Positions 44,046 to 53,701 of a DNA stretch of 64,000 bases are shown here, one piece after another. Positions within the stretch are counted from its first letter, which is position 1; every line of letters starts with the position of its first letter. The stretch is from Verrucomicrobium spinosum DSM 4136 = JCM 18804 (lineage in GTDB: Bacteria; Verrucomicrobiota; Verrucomicrobiia; Verrucomicrobiales; Verrucomicrobiaceae): assembly GCF_000172155.1 (NCBI RefSeq), contig NZ_ABIZ01000001.1, forward strand, positions 3,009,105 to 3,073,104, given 5' to 3'. Made by a program: the position numbers and the translations under genes. The notes beneath the pieces are model-generated. The model had not been told where the DNA came from. It made no database searches and worked only from the letters and a program-made list of their open reading frames with translations.

Positions 44046-47000
44046 TCAAGCGCCGCGACCGCAGCAGGCTTTGTACTTCTTCCCGCTGCCGCAAGGGCAG
44101 GCGTCGTTGCGACCTACTTTGGGGATGTCGCGCTTGAGCGGGATGGTGATGCGGGGACCTGGTTCTTCCTGGGGGGCGCTTTCCTCGCTGGGGGCCATGG
44201 ACTGGCGTGGGGCATTCTCCGGCCCGATCTGGCGGGCGTTGTTGAGCATGCTGTTGCGCAGGTGCTCCATGAATGCCTGGAGACGCTGGTGGCTGCTGAA
44301 GAGGTTGGAGACCACCTTGTTGTAGATGTTGGTCATCAGCTCTTCGAACATGATGTACGCTTCGGACTTGTACTCCACGAGGGGGTCCTTCTGGCCGTAG
44401 GAGCGCAGGCGGACACCTTCACGGAGGCCGTCGATGGCGTACAGGTGATTCTGCCACTGCTCGTCGATTGCCTCCAGGAGGATGATGCGCTCGCTCTCTT
44501 GCAAGAGCTGGGGCAGCACGCCGGTGGTCTTGAGATCGTAAGCACGGCGGACGCGTTCGATGACGAACTGGACGGTTTCATCAAAGCTCTTCGTCTCCAG
44601 CGCGGCTTCCTTCTCAGTGAGCCCGAGGGGGAAGGAGGTGTTGAGCCAGTTGAGCAGAGCCGGGTAATTCGCCTGGGTGTCGCTGCTGGAATCCTTGGGG
44701 ATGAACTCCTCAAGGCGGGTGGGGATGACTTTGTCCAGCACTTCCTCAAGCAGCAGGCGGGGATCGGGGCTGTCCAGAACCTCGTTGCGATAGGTGTAAA
44801 CCACCTCGCGCTGCTGGTTCATGACATCGTCATACTCCAGCACGTGTTTGCGGGAGAGATAATTGCGCTGCTCCACTCGCTTCTGGGCGGTTTCGACGGA
44901 GCGGTTCAGCCAGGGGTGTTCCAACTCCTGACCTTCCTCCATGCCGAAGCGTTCCATGATCTTCGTCATGCGCTCGGCCGCACCGAAGTTGCGCATGAGA
45001 TCGTCTTCGAAGCTGATGAAGAATTTGCTGTTCCCCGGGTCACCCTGACGGGCGCAACGACCGCGGAGCTGACGGTCCACACGGCGGCTTTCATGCCGTT
45101 CTGTACCCAGCACGAAGAGGCCACCGAGCTCGGCCACGCCTTCGCCCAGCTTGATGTCCGTACCACGACCCGCCATGTTGGTGGACACGGTGACGGACCC
45201 CTTCTGACCGGCTCGGGCCACGATCTCCGCTTCCTGGCGGTGGTACTTGGCGTTGAGCACGGAGTGGGGGATCTTCTGCAGCTTGAGCAGACGGGAGAGC
45301 GTCTCTGAGGATTCCACGCTTGCGGTACCGATCAGCAGGGGCTGGCCAGTGGCGTGGGTCTCAACGATGAGCTTGAGGACGGCCTGATACTTCTCACGAC
45401 GCGTCTTGAAGATGCTGTCGTTGTGATCCTTGCGCTTGATGACGCGATTGGTCGGGATGCTGAGCACATCCAGACGATAGATGTCATGGAACTCTGCGGC
45501 ATCCGTCTCAGCGGTACCGGTCATGCCGCCCAGCTTTTGGTAGAGTCGGAAGTAGTTCTGAATGGTGATGGTCGCCAGTGTCTGGGTCTCGTGGTCGATG
45601 TGGACACTTTCCTTGGCTTCCACGGCCTGGTGGAGACCATCGCTCCAGCGACGGCCAGGCATCTTACGGCCCGTCTGCTCATCCACGATGATGACCTTGT
45701 TTTCCTCAACGACGTACTCCTTGTCCTTCTCGTAGAGGCAGTAGGCGCGCAGGAGCTGGTTGATGTTGTGGATGCGCTGGCCCTGGGTGTCCAGCTTGGC
45801 CTGCATTTCTTCCTTCCTGGCCAGACGCTGGGCGTCATCCAGCGCGGCGTCGGCATCGATGTCTGCATAGGCAGAGGCGATGTCGGGCAGCACGAATGCA
45901 TCGGGTTCATCTGGGTTGAGGAACGTACGGCCCATTTCGCTGAGATCCGCATCATGCGTCTTCTCATCGATGGTGTAGTAGAGTTCTTCCTTGAGCTCAA
46001 AGAGGGCGGTCTTCTGAGTGTCCTGGTAGAAGCTCAGTTCGGCCTTCTCCATCGCACGGCGCTTGTCCGCGTCTTCCTGGGCGCGAAGCAACCCGCGGTT
46101 CTTGGGCTGACCCAGGCGGACCTGGAAGAGCTTGCGGCCGGCTTGCTCGTTCTCCTTTTTCTCGAAGTGCTCGTTGGCCTCCTGAATGAGACGGTTGCAC
46201 AGCGTGTTTTGACGGCGCACGAGCTGCTCCACGAGCGGCTTGTAGCGATCGAACTGATGTGTGCTGGTGGCCACCGGACCGCTGATGATCAGAGGCGTGC
46301 GGGCTTCATCAATGAGGACGGAGTCCACTTCGTCAATGATGGCGAAGTAGTGGCCGCGCTGCACCTGATGGTCCTTGCTCCGGGCCATGCCGTTGTCGCG
46401 CAGGTAGTCGAAGCCAAATTCACTGTTGGTCCCGTAGGTGATGTCGGCCACATACTGGTCGCGTCGCACATCGGGAGCCTGGTCATTCTGGATGCACCCC
46501 ACCGTCAGTCCCAGGAACTTGTAGAGGGTGCCCATCCACTCGGAGTCACGACGGGCGAGGTAGTCGTTCACGGTGATGACGTGCACACCACGGCCAGTCA
46601 GGGCGTTGAGGAAGACGGGCAGGGTGCCCACGAGTGTTTTCCCTTCACCTGTGGCCATTTCCGCGATCATGCCGCGATGCAGCGCGACACCGCCGATGAG
46701 CTGAACGTCGAAGTGCACCATTTCCCACCGCAGGGGCTGGTCACACACGAGCACCTCCCGACCGCACAGACGGCGGGCTGCATTTTTCACCACTGCGTAC
46801 ACTTCGGGCAGGATCTCCTCAAGGATGCTGGCTTCGATCTGGCCGAACTTGGGGGCGATGGCCGTGTAGGCTTCTCGGGCCTTGGTGATGCGCTCTTTGC
46901 GGGCCTCCAAGGGCTCCTTGGCCCACGCGTCTTCGTTCACGAGATTGACGTCCAAGCTGGGGAAGTGGGTCTTCAAGCGATTGAATCGGTCGGCCACCAG

Positions 47001-47243
47001 GCGAAGACAGTGGTCCACCTCCTCCTCACCCGCCACACGCAGCCAGACGCCAGCGAGGAACTGGGGCTCATGGAAGGCGCGGAAACGCTCCTGCCAGCCT
47101 GCAGTTTTTTCGCGGAGCACGTCTTCAGGTTCATTCTGAAGGTTGGCTTCAATCTGGTTGATCTGGTGGACCAGAGGCCAGAGGCGCTTTACGGCGCGCT
47201 GGTTCTTTGAGCCTATAATTTTTCGAACGATCCAATCAAACAT
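44046..47243 (-). CDS. secA: Preprotein translocase ATPase SecA
   Basis: A 1,065-residue SecA, the ATPase motor that pushes preproteins through SecYEG. Seen are Walker A (ATGEGKTLVGTLP), DEVD (Walker B in IIDEVDSVLIDEARTPL), the long variable insertion in NBD1/2, VSTNMAGRGTDIKLG and GLFVLGTERHESRR. The C-terminal zinc-binding SEC-C motif is DACPCGSGKKYKACCG. It is longer than the E. coli protein (901), mainly from insertions in residues 350-560, a size common in PVC and Bacteroidota members. It is a single gene with its own terminator and no sec partner nearby. Confidence 0.97.
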   Translation of the reverse strand: MFDWIVRKIIGSKNQRAVKRLWPLVHQINQIEANLQNEPEDVLREKTAGWQERFRAFHEPQFLAGVWLRVAGEEEVDHCLRLVADRFNRLKTHFPSLDVNLVNEDAWAKEPLEARKERITKAREAYTAIAPKFGQIEASILEEILPEVYAVVKNAARRLCGREVLVCDQPLRWEMVHFDVQLIGGVALHRGMIAEMATGEGKTLVGTLPVFLNALTGRGVHVITVNDYLARRDSEWMGTLYKFLGLTVGCIQNDQAPDVRRDQYVADITYGTNSEFGFDYLRDNGMARSKDHQVQRGHYFAIIDEVDSVLIDEARTPLIISGPVATSTHQFDRYKPLVEQLVRRQNTLCNRLIQEANEHFEKKENEQAGRKLFQVRLGQPKNRGLLRAQEDADKRRAMEKAELSFYQDTQKTALFELKEELYYTIDEKTHDADLSEMGRTFLNPDEPDAFVLPDIASAYADIDADAALDDAQRLARKEEMQAKLDTQGQRIHNINQLLRAYCLYEKDKEYVVEENKVIIVDEQTGRKMPGRRWSDGLHQAVEAKESVHIDHETQTLATITIQNYFRLYQKLGGMTGTAETDAAEFHDIYRLDVLSIPTNRVIKRKDHNDSIFKTRREKYQAVLKLIVETHATGQPLLIGTASVESSETLSRLLKLQKIPHSVLNAKYHRQEAEIVARAGQKGSVTVSTNMAGRGTDIKLGEGVAELGGLFVLGTERHESRRVDRQLRGRCARQGDPGNSKFFISFEDDLMRNFGAAERMTKIMERFGMEEGQELEHPWLNRSVETAQKRVEQRNYLSRKHVLEYDDVMNQQREVVYTYRNEVLDSPDPRLLLEEVLDKVIPTRLEEFIPKDSSSDTQANYPALLNWLNTSFPLGLTEKEAALETKSFDETVQFVIERVRRAYDLKTTGVLPQLLQESERIILLEAIDEQWQNHLYAIDGLREGVRLRSYGQKDPLVEYKSEAYIMFEELMTNIYNKVVSNLFSSHQRLQAFMEHLRNSMLNNARQIGPENAPRQSMAPSEESAPQEEPGPRITIPLKRDIPKVGRNDACPCGSGKKYKACCGRGA

Positions 47244-47515
47244 GGCAAGGGGAGGGAAAAGGGACGGTAGGATGGCTGAGGATTGACTTTGCGCAAGGTA
47301 AGTGTTGAGCAGGCCTCCGCAGGCAAACCTGAGGAGGTGCGGAGCTGCGCACAGTCAATTTTTCGATTAAGGACGGGCACAATGCAGAAGCTGCAAAAGG
47401 GCAGGATCTGTCAGAAAACTGCGCCAGCCATCACCCGGTAGAGGGGTGAAGGTTCAGGGAAGAGTACATTGTCTTCCACAGGGGAGGGGCAGGGCTCCCA
47501 CGGTGCTGGTGAGGC

Positions 47516-48052
47516 TCAGGCCTCTATCCCATCGGGTGCGCGGAGACACCCCCGCATGAATTCCCACTTGTCGGTGAACCGGTGTTGCTGATGGTCTGGG
47601 TACTTGGCCTGTCGGGAAGTCAGCTCCGTTTCCGCCTGCCGCTGAAGATCTATTTGGGTGGCGAAAGGGGTCGCTGCGGGGTCGAAATGCAGCGGGGGAT
47701 GGGCGACTTGGTCGGAGTCGGCCAGCACAGGAACCGCACTCTGCCACGGCAGCGCCACTTGGGCGGCGGCACGGGGGCGTTCCTGATTGCCGGTCAGAAT
47801 AGCGACGAGCGCAGGCGGGGTCACCCTCAGGGGTGACGCAGGGCTGGAAGAATCCAGCGGAGTACGCTTTTGTCTGTCAGGCTCACCGGAAGAGGGCCTG
47901 ACAGGGGTAGAGAGCAGTGGCAGCTTGATGGCCGCCACGCCTGCCTGATCTTCCCCAGCGTCACGGGCCAGGCGTGGCTCTGCCGGAGACAGCCCCACCA
48001 AGCCTGCTCCCAGAAACAGGAAGGCACAGGTGGAAAGTCGGCTGGAACTCAT
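47516..48052 (-). CDS. Hypothetical secreted protein
   Basis: About 178 residues from ATG 48052 (MSSSRLSTCAFLFLGAGLVGLSPAEP). A signal peptide is followed by a Pro-, Ala- and Gln-rich region with no known domain. The C-terminal DKWEFMRGCLRAPDGIEA may be a small folded piece. An ATG at 48076 is an alternative start. It lies upstream of secA on the same strand but 270 bp away, so not obviously in an operon with it. Confidence 0.5.
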   Translation of the reverse strand: MSSSRLSTCAFLFLGAGLVGLSPAEPRLARDAGEDQAGVAAIKLPLLSTPVRPSSGEPDRQKRTPLDSSSPASPLRVTPPALVAILTGNQERPRAAAQVALPWQSAVPVLADSDQVAHPPLHFDPAATPFATQIDLQRQAETELTSRQAKYPDHQQHRFTDKWEFMRGCLRAPDGIEA

Positions 48053-48421
48053 GGCGGGAAGATTAGCGGACAACAAAGTTGCAACGAGGGGTACGCGGCT
48101 CCCAAGGTCATGGGAGCGGAGAACCTAGCTGAAAACTCCGGCTGTCCAGAATGCGCAACTTCTCACAGTCTGGGCGCAGGTAAAGCAATTGCGTCCGGCT
48201 ACAGTGTAAAAGCCAGGAGAAGGGCCTGCCACGGCATCGACCTGACGATTTGGTCACCATCACGGTCATGGCCCGCCAAGGTGCCTTTTTAGAATTCCAG
48301 AATGCGGGCCAGTACCATCTGGAAACGTCGGTGCGACAATGCGGCTGTGATCATGCTTTCCCGGCATCTTGTCCAGAGCAGGCCGTTGAAGGGGATGAGT
48401 GCCAAAAGCCCGAGCGGTGCA
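48053..48421. other. Intergenic region, nothing recognised
   Basis: About 370 bp between the hypothetical secreted protein and the end of the VIT/vWA gene. No gene, RNA, repeat or strong terminator was recognised. Confidence 0.3.
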
Positions 48422-50461
48422 TCAGACGGGTGTTCTCCCGGGGCGCTGGCGGTTCATGAGCACACAGGCAGCGGCCAGCAGGATCAGGCTTGTCACGCCG
48501 GGTTCGGGCACGGCTCCGGGCGTGCCGCCCTTGGAAGAGGCAGTCACAACCATCACAGGCTGGCCTGCGCCTGCGGGTGGGTTGGCAGATTGAGCCAGGG
48601 CGAGGACCTCTTTCGGAGACTCATCGACGCCGACGAAGGAGGTGTACGGCGTCAGTAAGGCGTAGCGGACGCCCAGATCGGTCACTGTCTTGATGGTCTT
48701 CGCGTCTGGCGTGATCTGGAGCTCGTAGTTGAGAGTGCGAACCCGGTCCTTGGCCCACAGGGGGCGCAGAGCGGGATTCGACAGTTCCTTGATTGCCTCC
48801 TGGCCGACGTTGAAGCTGGCCTCATAGGGGGAGCCGCCGGTTTTGCCGCGAATGATGATGCGACCTTGGGGCTGACCGCGCCATTTGCCGATCAGTTCGA
48901 TCGGGCGGTCGGCAAAGACATCCGGGATGCTGGCAGGCTCAGTTTCATAGGCGTCAAAGCCCTCGTAGGTCACCTGAACATCCGTGAGCACGGGGCGGGA
49001 GATGTATTCCCTGAAACGTTCCGCGGCGGCGGCCGCATCTTTTTCCGAAAGCACCACGAAGGGATCGCCCTGTCCTGCATGCGCGAGACCTTCAATGAGC
49101 CAGCGGTTCACGGCGGTGCCGATGCCGAAGGTGAAGACGTTGGCATTTTGCAGTTCCTTCCTCACGAGGCGGAAGGCTTCCTTCTCGATGGTCACATACC
49201 CGTCAGTGAGAATGACAATGCTGCGCGACACGCCTACCTCCCGGGGCGTGGCAAGCGCCCTCTGGAGGGCTGGGAGCAGCTCAGTGCCGCCATTGCCGCG
49301 ATGCCGGGAGAGATCTTTCGTGGCCAGATGAATGTTTTCTGGGGTGGCGGCCAGGGGCTTGGGGGAAAGCACGGCGCTGTCGGACGCAAAATGGAGGATG
49401 TTAAACGTGTCGCCGGGATTCAGTCCTTTGAGGAGGTCGCTCATCAGGCGCTTGGAGGTCTCGATGGGGAAACCATTCATCGAACCACTCACATCAAGGA
49501 CGAACAGGTAGTCCCGGGGAGGTGTCTGCCCGGCTTCCCATTTGGCAGGAGGCTGCACGTTGAGCAGAAAGAAACTCTCCGCCTCAGGGCTGGATCCGGC
49601 GGGAGCCTGGTGCAACAGCAGTCCGGTGGCCACCTCGCGCCCGGAGAGTTGGTAGCGCAGGACGAAGTCGTGGTTGGCGTGATCTGCTGAAGGGGAGAGC
49701 GTGAAGGAGGCGCTGCTCTTGCCGCTGAACTGCATCAGCCCCTGATGGCTGGGGGAGGTGATGGACTGGAGGGGCATGCCTGCCTGGAGTTCCAGATTCA
49801 AGGCAAAGGTCGCCGCGCCGACCGAGCCGGTGGCAACGTAGGGATTCTCCATCCAGGCTTCGCCGGTGCCATTTCCTGAACCGCTCTGATAGCGAGGGCC
49901 CACGACCGTGGGGAAGACGAATTCGTAAACCCGGTTTGAGGGAAGCAGCTTTTCACTGTAGTGGAGGGAGACCTTCACCTCCTCCCCAGGCAGGATGTTG
50001 GCCACACTCATCTCAAACACATTGGGGCGGTGCTCCTCCAGGAGGGAGGCGGATTTGTTCTGGCTTTTGGCCTTTTCGTAGGTGGCCTTGGCCTGGGTCT
50101 TCTCCTGGATGGTGGACTTGATGACGCGCTGGCCCAGTCGCATCTCCACGCCATGCACGGCTGCCCGGGTGGAGGCGGGGAAGACGTACTTGGCCTCAAT
50201 GGGCCCGTCGCCCGTGTTCTGGTACACCTGCTCTACGGTGACGTCAGCGATGACGCCGGAGATTTTTGTTTGGACCTGGGTGGATCTCAGGGGCAGGACA
50301 TCGGCCTGGCTGGTCTTAGTGCCCGTGACTTGGAATGTCGGAGCGAGCGTCTTGTCCGGCGGCCCATCGCCATAGGGATGGGCTTGGGTGATGGCCAGCG
50401 CGATGGGAGTGGCACAGAGTGCCAGCAGGACGGCCGCGAGCGGGATGAATCGCTTTTTCAT
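48422..50461 (-). CDS. VIT and vWA domain protein with PEP-CTERM tail
   Basis: About 679 residues from ATG 50461 (MKKRFIPLAAVLLALCATPIALA, signal peptide). The VIT domain is at about 55-190 (VLPLRSTQVQTKISGVIADVTVEQVYQN, EAKYVFPASTRAAVHGVEM). The vWA domain (about 315-500) carries the MIDAS motif DVSGSMNG and later a conserved Thr/Asp pair (TDGYV). The C-terminus GAVPEPGVTSLILLAAACVLMNRQR is a PEP-CTERM sorting signal: PEP motif, hydrophobic helix and basic end. Such proteins resemble vWA targets of exosortase or sortase systems and may anchor to the envelope or bind extracellular matrix. No exosortase lies in the window. Confidence 0.87.
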   Translation of the reverse strand: MKKRFIPLAAVLLALCATPIALAITQAHPYGDGPPDKTLAPTFQVTGTKTSQADVLPLRSTQVQTKISGVIADVTVEQVYQNTGDGPIEAKYVFPASTRAAVHGVEMRLGQRVIKSTIQEKTQAKATYEKAKSQNKSASLLEEHRPNVFEMSVANILPGEEVKVSLHYSEKLLPSNRVYEFVFPTVVGPRYQSGSGNGTGEAWMENPYVATGSVGAATFALNLELQAGMPLQSITSPSHQGLMQFSGKSSASFTLSPSADHANHDFVLRYQLSGREVATGLLLHQAPAGSSPEAESFFLLNVQPPAKWEAGQTPPRDYLFVLDVSGSMNGFPIETSKRLMSDLLKGLNPGDTFNILHFASDSAVLSPKPLAATPENIHLATKDLSRHRGNGGTELLPALQRALATPREVGVSRSIVILTDGYVTIEKEAFRLVRKELQNANVFTFGIGTAVNRWLIEGLAHAGQGDPFVVLSEKDAAAAAERFREYISRPVLTDVQVTYEGFDAYETEPASIPDVFADRPIELIGKWRGQPQGRIIIRGKTGGSPYEASFNVGQEAIKELSNPALRPLWAKDRVRTLNYELQITPDAKTIKTVTDLGVRYALLTPYTSFVGVDESPKEVLALAQSANPPAGAGQPVMVVTASSKGGTPGAVPEPGVTSLILLAAACVLMNRQRPGRTPV

Positions 50462-50861
50462 AGGGCAGGGGAGCTTCCGAGGTTGCGTTCCTGAATTCTC
50501 CCCGCCCTGGATGAAGGGATTGTGAACCGATGGTGAAACCGACGTGAATTGCCCGTGAAGCCCACAGGTGAAAATCGCAGGTTTTTCCGTACCCGCATAG
50601 CGGGAGCCCCGGAGGGGGGGCACTCGGGAGAATGGGCCGTGTAGTCCATCTCGGTCACGGCAGAGATCGAGTTCGAGAGACTCGTCCCCCACCGTGGCCT
50701 ACTCCATGCCCGCAGGGACGACGGGTGAGCCTGAGCGGATGCCCTGTTCGGGCTTCTCAAGCACTTGATGGCTCCTGACTCCTGAATCGTGTCCCTATGG
50801 GAATTCTCCGCAGAGGAAGCTGGAGTTTTGGCCCGGATCGGGCTAGAGCAGGCATCATCTC
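50462..50861. other. Divergent intergenic region
   Basis: About 400 bp between the divergent VIT/vWA and FAD-dehydrogenase genes. It should hold both promoters. A small GC hairpin (CCCGC-ATA-GCGGG) is present near 50590, but no operator was recognised. Confidence 0.35.
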
Positions 50862-52490
50862 ATGCTTCAAATCAGCCAGTTCCGCTTGCCCATCGATCAC
50901 TCTGATGACGACCTGAAAAAGTCAGTCTGCAAGGCGCTGGAGACGCGTCCTGACCGGCTGGGAAAGATCAAGATCAAGCAGCGGGCGGTGGATGCCCGGA
51001 AGAAGAATGAAGTCTTGTTCTGCTACACATTGCTAGTTGAGGTGCCGGAGGAAGAGCGTGTCTTGCGACGTGTGGGCAAGCCAGGTCGCATTGAGAAGGC
51101 CCCTGATGAACGCTATCTGGAACTGGACCGGTTGACCGCGGAGGCTGCTGCCAATGACAAGGCTGCCAAGCCGAAGATCGTGGTAGTGGGCACGGGCCCA
51201 TGCGGACTCTTCTGCGGCTTGCTTCTCGCACGACAGGGGTACAAGCCCATCTTGCTGGAGCGGGGCAAGGCGGCGGGACCGCGCGCACGGGATGTGACCG
51301 GGTTCTGGCGGCGTGGGTGGGCGTTCGATCCGAATTCCAATGTGCAGTTCGGGGAGGGGGGGGCAGGCACCTTTTCAGATGGCAAGCTCTACACGCAGAT
51401 CCGCGACCGGGAGAACCGCATCCCCTGGATCTTGAAGGAACTTGCCAAGGCGGGAGCCCCGGAGGACATCCTGGTGAAGAGTCGGCCACACGTAGGTACG
51501 GACCGCCTGATCAAGGTGGTGCGCACCATTCGCGAGGAGATCATCAGCCTGGGTGGCGACGTTCGCTTTGAAACCCGCGTGACGGATGTGGTGCTGGAAA
51601 ACGGAGTCATGCGTGCGGTCAAGACCGATTCGGGTGAGATGATCGAGGCTGAGCGGTTTGTCTTTGCCGTAGGGCATAGCTCCCGCGACACCTTTGAGGC
51701 GCTGCACAAGAGTGGGATTCCCTTTGAAGCCAAACCTTTCTCTGTAGGGGTGCGTATCGAGCATCCCCAGTCGCTCATGGACCATTCCCAGTTTGGGAAG
51801 TCGGCAGGGGATCCCAAGCTGGGAGCCGCGGCCTACAAATTTGTGGCGCATGCCCCGACTGGGCGCGCGGCCTACAGCTTCTGCATGTGTCCGGGCGGGT
51901 TGGTGGTAGCTGCCAACTCTGAACCCGACATGGTGGTGACCAATGGGATGAGCAGCTACGCTCGTGCGGAGTCCAATGCCAACTCAGGATTCATGGTGGA
52001 TGTCCGGCCGGAGGATTTCGCCGCTGAGAATGTTCTGGGAGGCATCGCCTTTCAAAGAAGTCTGGAGCGTCGGGCCTTCGAGGTCGGAGGACGGAGCTAC
52101 CACGCTCCCGCTCAGTTGCTCGGCGACTTTATGCGTGGAAAAGCCAGCACGGGTCCAGGTAAGGTCCTGCCATCCTATGAGCCAGGCGTGTTCTGGACGG
52201 ATCTGCGGGAAGTGCTGCCGGACTTTGTGTGTGATACGCTGAAGGAAGCGGTGCCCATGATTGAAAAAGGGCTCAAGGGTTTCACGCTGGATGACGCGGT
52301 GATGACGGGCGTGGAGACCCGCAGTTCCTCCCCGGTGAGGATTCCCCGTGATTCGGAGACCTGCGAGTGCTTGGGGGTGAAGCATTTTTATCCGGCGGGT
52401 GAAGGCGCGGGGTATGCAGGTGGGATCATCTCTGCGGCGGTGGATGGGATGCGCGTGGCGGAGAAGATTATTGCGGGGATACAGGGGTAG
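50862..52490 (+). CDS. FAD-dependent dehydrogenase, COG2509 type
   Basis: A 542-residue protein. An N-terminal domain of about 100 residues (RLPIDHSDDDLKKSVCKALE) precedes the dinucleotide-binding motif IVVVGTGPCGLFCGLLLARQG (about 107) and the FGEGGAGTFSDGKLYTQI block. These are typical of the uncharacterised FAD-dependent dehydrogenase family (COG2509). The C-terminal GEGAGYAGGIISAAVDGMRVAEKII closes the FAD site. The N-terminal domain often occurs in this family; substrate unknown. It stands alone and converges with the proline-rich protein gene. Confidence 0.88.
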   Translation: MLQISQFRLPIDHSDDDLKKSVCKALETRPDRLGKIKIKQRAVDARKKNEVLFCYTLLVEVPEEERVLRRVGKPGRIEKAPDERYLELDRLTAEAAANDKAAKPKIVVVGTGPCGLFCGLLLARQGYKPILLERGKAAGPRARDVTGFWRRGWAFDPNSNVQFGEGGAGTFSDGKLYTQIRDRENRIPWILKELAKAGAPEDILVKSRPHVGTDRLIKVVRTIREEIISLGGDVRFETRVTDVVLENGVMRAVKTDSGEMIEAERFVFAVGHSSRDTFEALHKSGIPFEAKPFSVGVRIEHPQSLMDHSQFGKSAGDPKLGAAAYKFVAHAPTGRAAYSFCMCPGGLVVAANSEPDMVVTNGMSSYARAESNANSGFMVDVRPEDFAAENVLGGIAFQRSLERRAFEVGGRSYHAPAQLLGDFMRGKASTGPGKVLPSYEPGVFWTDLREVLPDFVCDTLKEAVPMIEKGLKGFTLDDAVMTGVETRSSSPVRIPRDSETCECLGVKHFYPAGEGAGYAGGIISAAVDGMRVAEKIIAGIQG

Positions 52491-52613
52491 AGTCGGTCGG
52501 CGTTTTGGGCCGCTCAGTTCGTCGTTGGGGTTGGGTTCGTGTAGTCCCTACGGGGACTGAGCCGACGGGGACTGTTGGACTACTCCCGAAGCGTCAACTT
52601 GAGGGGGGCAGAC

Positions 52614-52647
52614 AAAAAAGGCGTCTCGCGCTTTCACGCGAGACGCC
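52614..52647 (-). terminator. Strong Rho-independent terminator
   Basis: An 11-bp perfect stem GGCGTCTCGCG/CGCGAGACGCC with a 6-base loop is followed on the minus strand by six T. It ends the minus-strand gene whose stop is at 52674 and may also slow + strand transcription from the dehydrogenase. Confidence 0.9.
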
Positions 52648-52673
52648 TCAAAGAGCATCGTGGTCGAGATGGT

Positions 52674-53627
52674 TTAGGGAACCACTTCGCCGGAACCTGT
52701 GTAGATCCATTTCTCGACCTTGCCGCCAAAGACGCGGGCCTGGGCCTGGGTGTCGAAGTCGCCGAACATCGTCTTCGTGGTGTAGTCCACGATGATGGTC
52801 CAGTACTCCTTTTCGTCGATCTTCTCGAGCGCGGCATCACCCCACTTTTTGATGTTGGTGGGGGTGATTTCGGTTACCTGACCTGCCTTCATGCTGGCGA
52901 GCAGGATGTCATAGGTGCCTTCAGCGTTCTTCACGGGCTTGTCGCCGCGGGTGGCGACGGCCGGGCTGGAGGCGGCCGTGGCCTTGGCGTTGCTGGCGGA
53001 ATTCTGGGCGAAGAGGAACTGCCGCTTCAGCATGGCGGTGCGGTCCACCTTCCAGCGCTCGTACACATCCGTCAGCACGGCTTTGAGATCCGTGTCATCC
53101 ACGGAGACCGTAGCCCGGGCGGGCGAGGTTGGGGTGGGGGCAACGGTGAGGTTTTCACCGTTTTGGCCGATCGCAGTGGCGATGCCGCCGGCGGTCATTT
53201 TGGAGCCAAACTTGTTGCCGTTGATCTCCGCCATGAACTCGACGTTCTTCATGAGCTTGATGGGGCGGGGGAAGGCGGACTTCGGAATTTCTGTCCAGTT
53301 CTTGACCACCTGTTCGATCGGCGGGAAGTCCGGGGTGAGGAAGCCATCGGCGTCGGGCTTCTTCAACTCAGCGCCCAGGCCTGCCATCATCGGGGGTGGG
53401 GTGGGCATGGGTTCTGGCTTGGGCGGCTCCGGTTTGGGCGGCTCAGGCTTGGGTTCAACCTTCATCGGCTTGGGTGGTTCCACCGCCACCAGTTCAGGTT
53501 GCTTGACCTCCACGGTCTGTGGTTTGGGCTTTTCCAGACCAAAGTAGTCCGCCACGGGCGGATAGGCGTACTGGAAGCCGACAAAGCCGACGCCAAGGAG
53601 GAGGATTAGAATGCCAAGGGCTTTCAT
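52674..53627 (-). CDS. Single-pass protein with proline-rich linker
   Basis: A 317-residue protein with an N-terminal membrane anchor (ALGILILLLGVGFVGFQYAYP). It then has a Pro/Lys/Glu-rich linker (about 45-80, with three PKPEP repeats) and a C-terminal globular domain of about 190 residues. No known domain was recognised. The linker recalls TonB-type periplasm-spanning segments, but the TonB C-terminal signature is absent. It lies 74 bp after the cdsA gene in the same direction and may be part of that phospholipid operon. A strong terminator follows. Confidence 0.7.
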   Translation of the reverse strand: MKALGILILLLGVGFVGFQYAYPPVADYFGLEKPKPQTVEVKQPELVAVEPPKPMKVEPKPEPPKPEPPKPEPMPTPPPMMAGLGAELKKPDADGFLTPDFPPIEQVVKNWTEIPKSAFPRPIKLMKNVEFMAEINGNKFGSKMTAGGIATAIGQNGENLTVAPTPTSPARATVSVDDTDLKAVLTDVYERWKVDRTAMLKRQFLFAQNSASNAKATAASSPAVATRGDKPVKNAEGTYDILLASMKAGQVTEITPTNIKKWGDAALEKIDEKEYWTIIVDYTTKTMFGDFDTQAQARVFGGKVEKWIYTGSGEVVP

Positions 53628-53701
53628 GGGTGGGTTAGATCAGCGCACTGAGCGGATGTTGGGGAGGGAAAAGGTACGGCTTGCTGGGAGGTTTTCAATA
53701 T

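Noticed and set aside
45354-47210. A 618-codon plus-strand frame
   Set aside because: It is the exact antisense of secA and has no domain logic of its own; long antisense frames are expected in GC-rich DNA.
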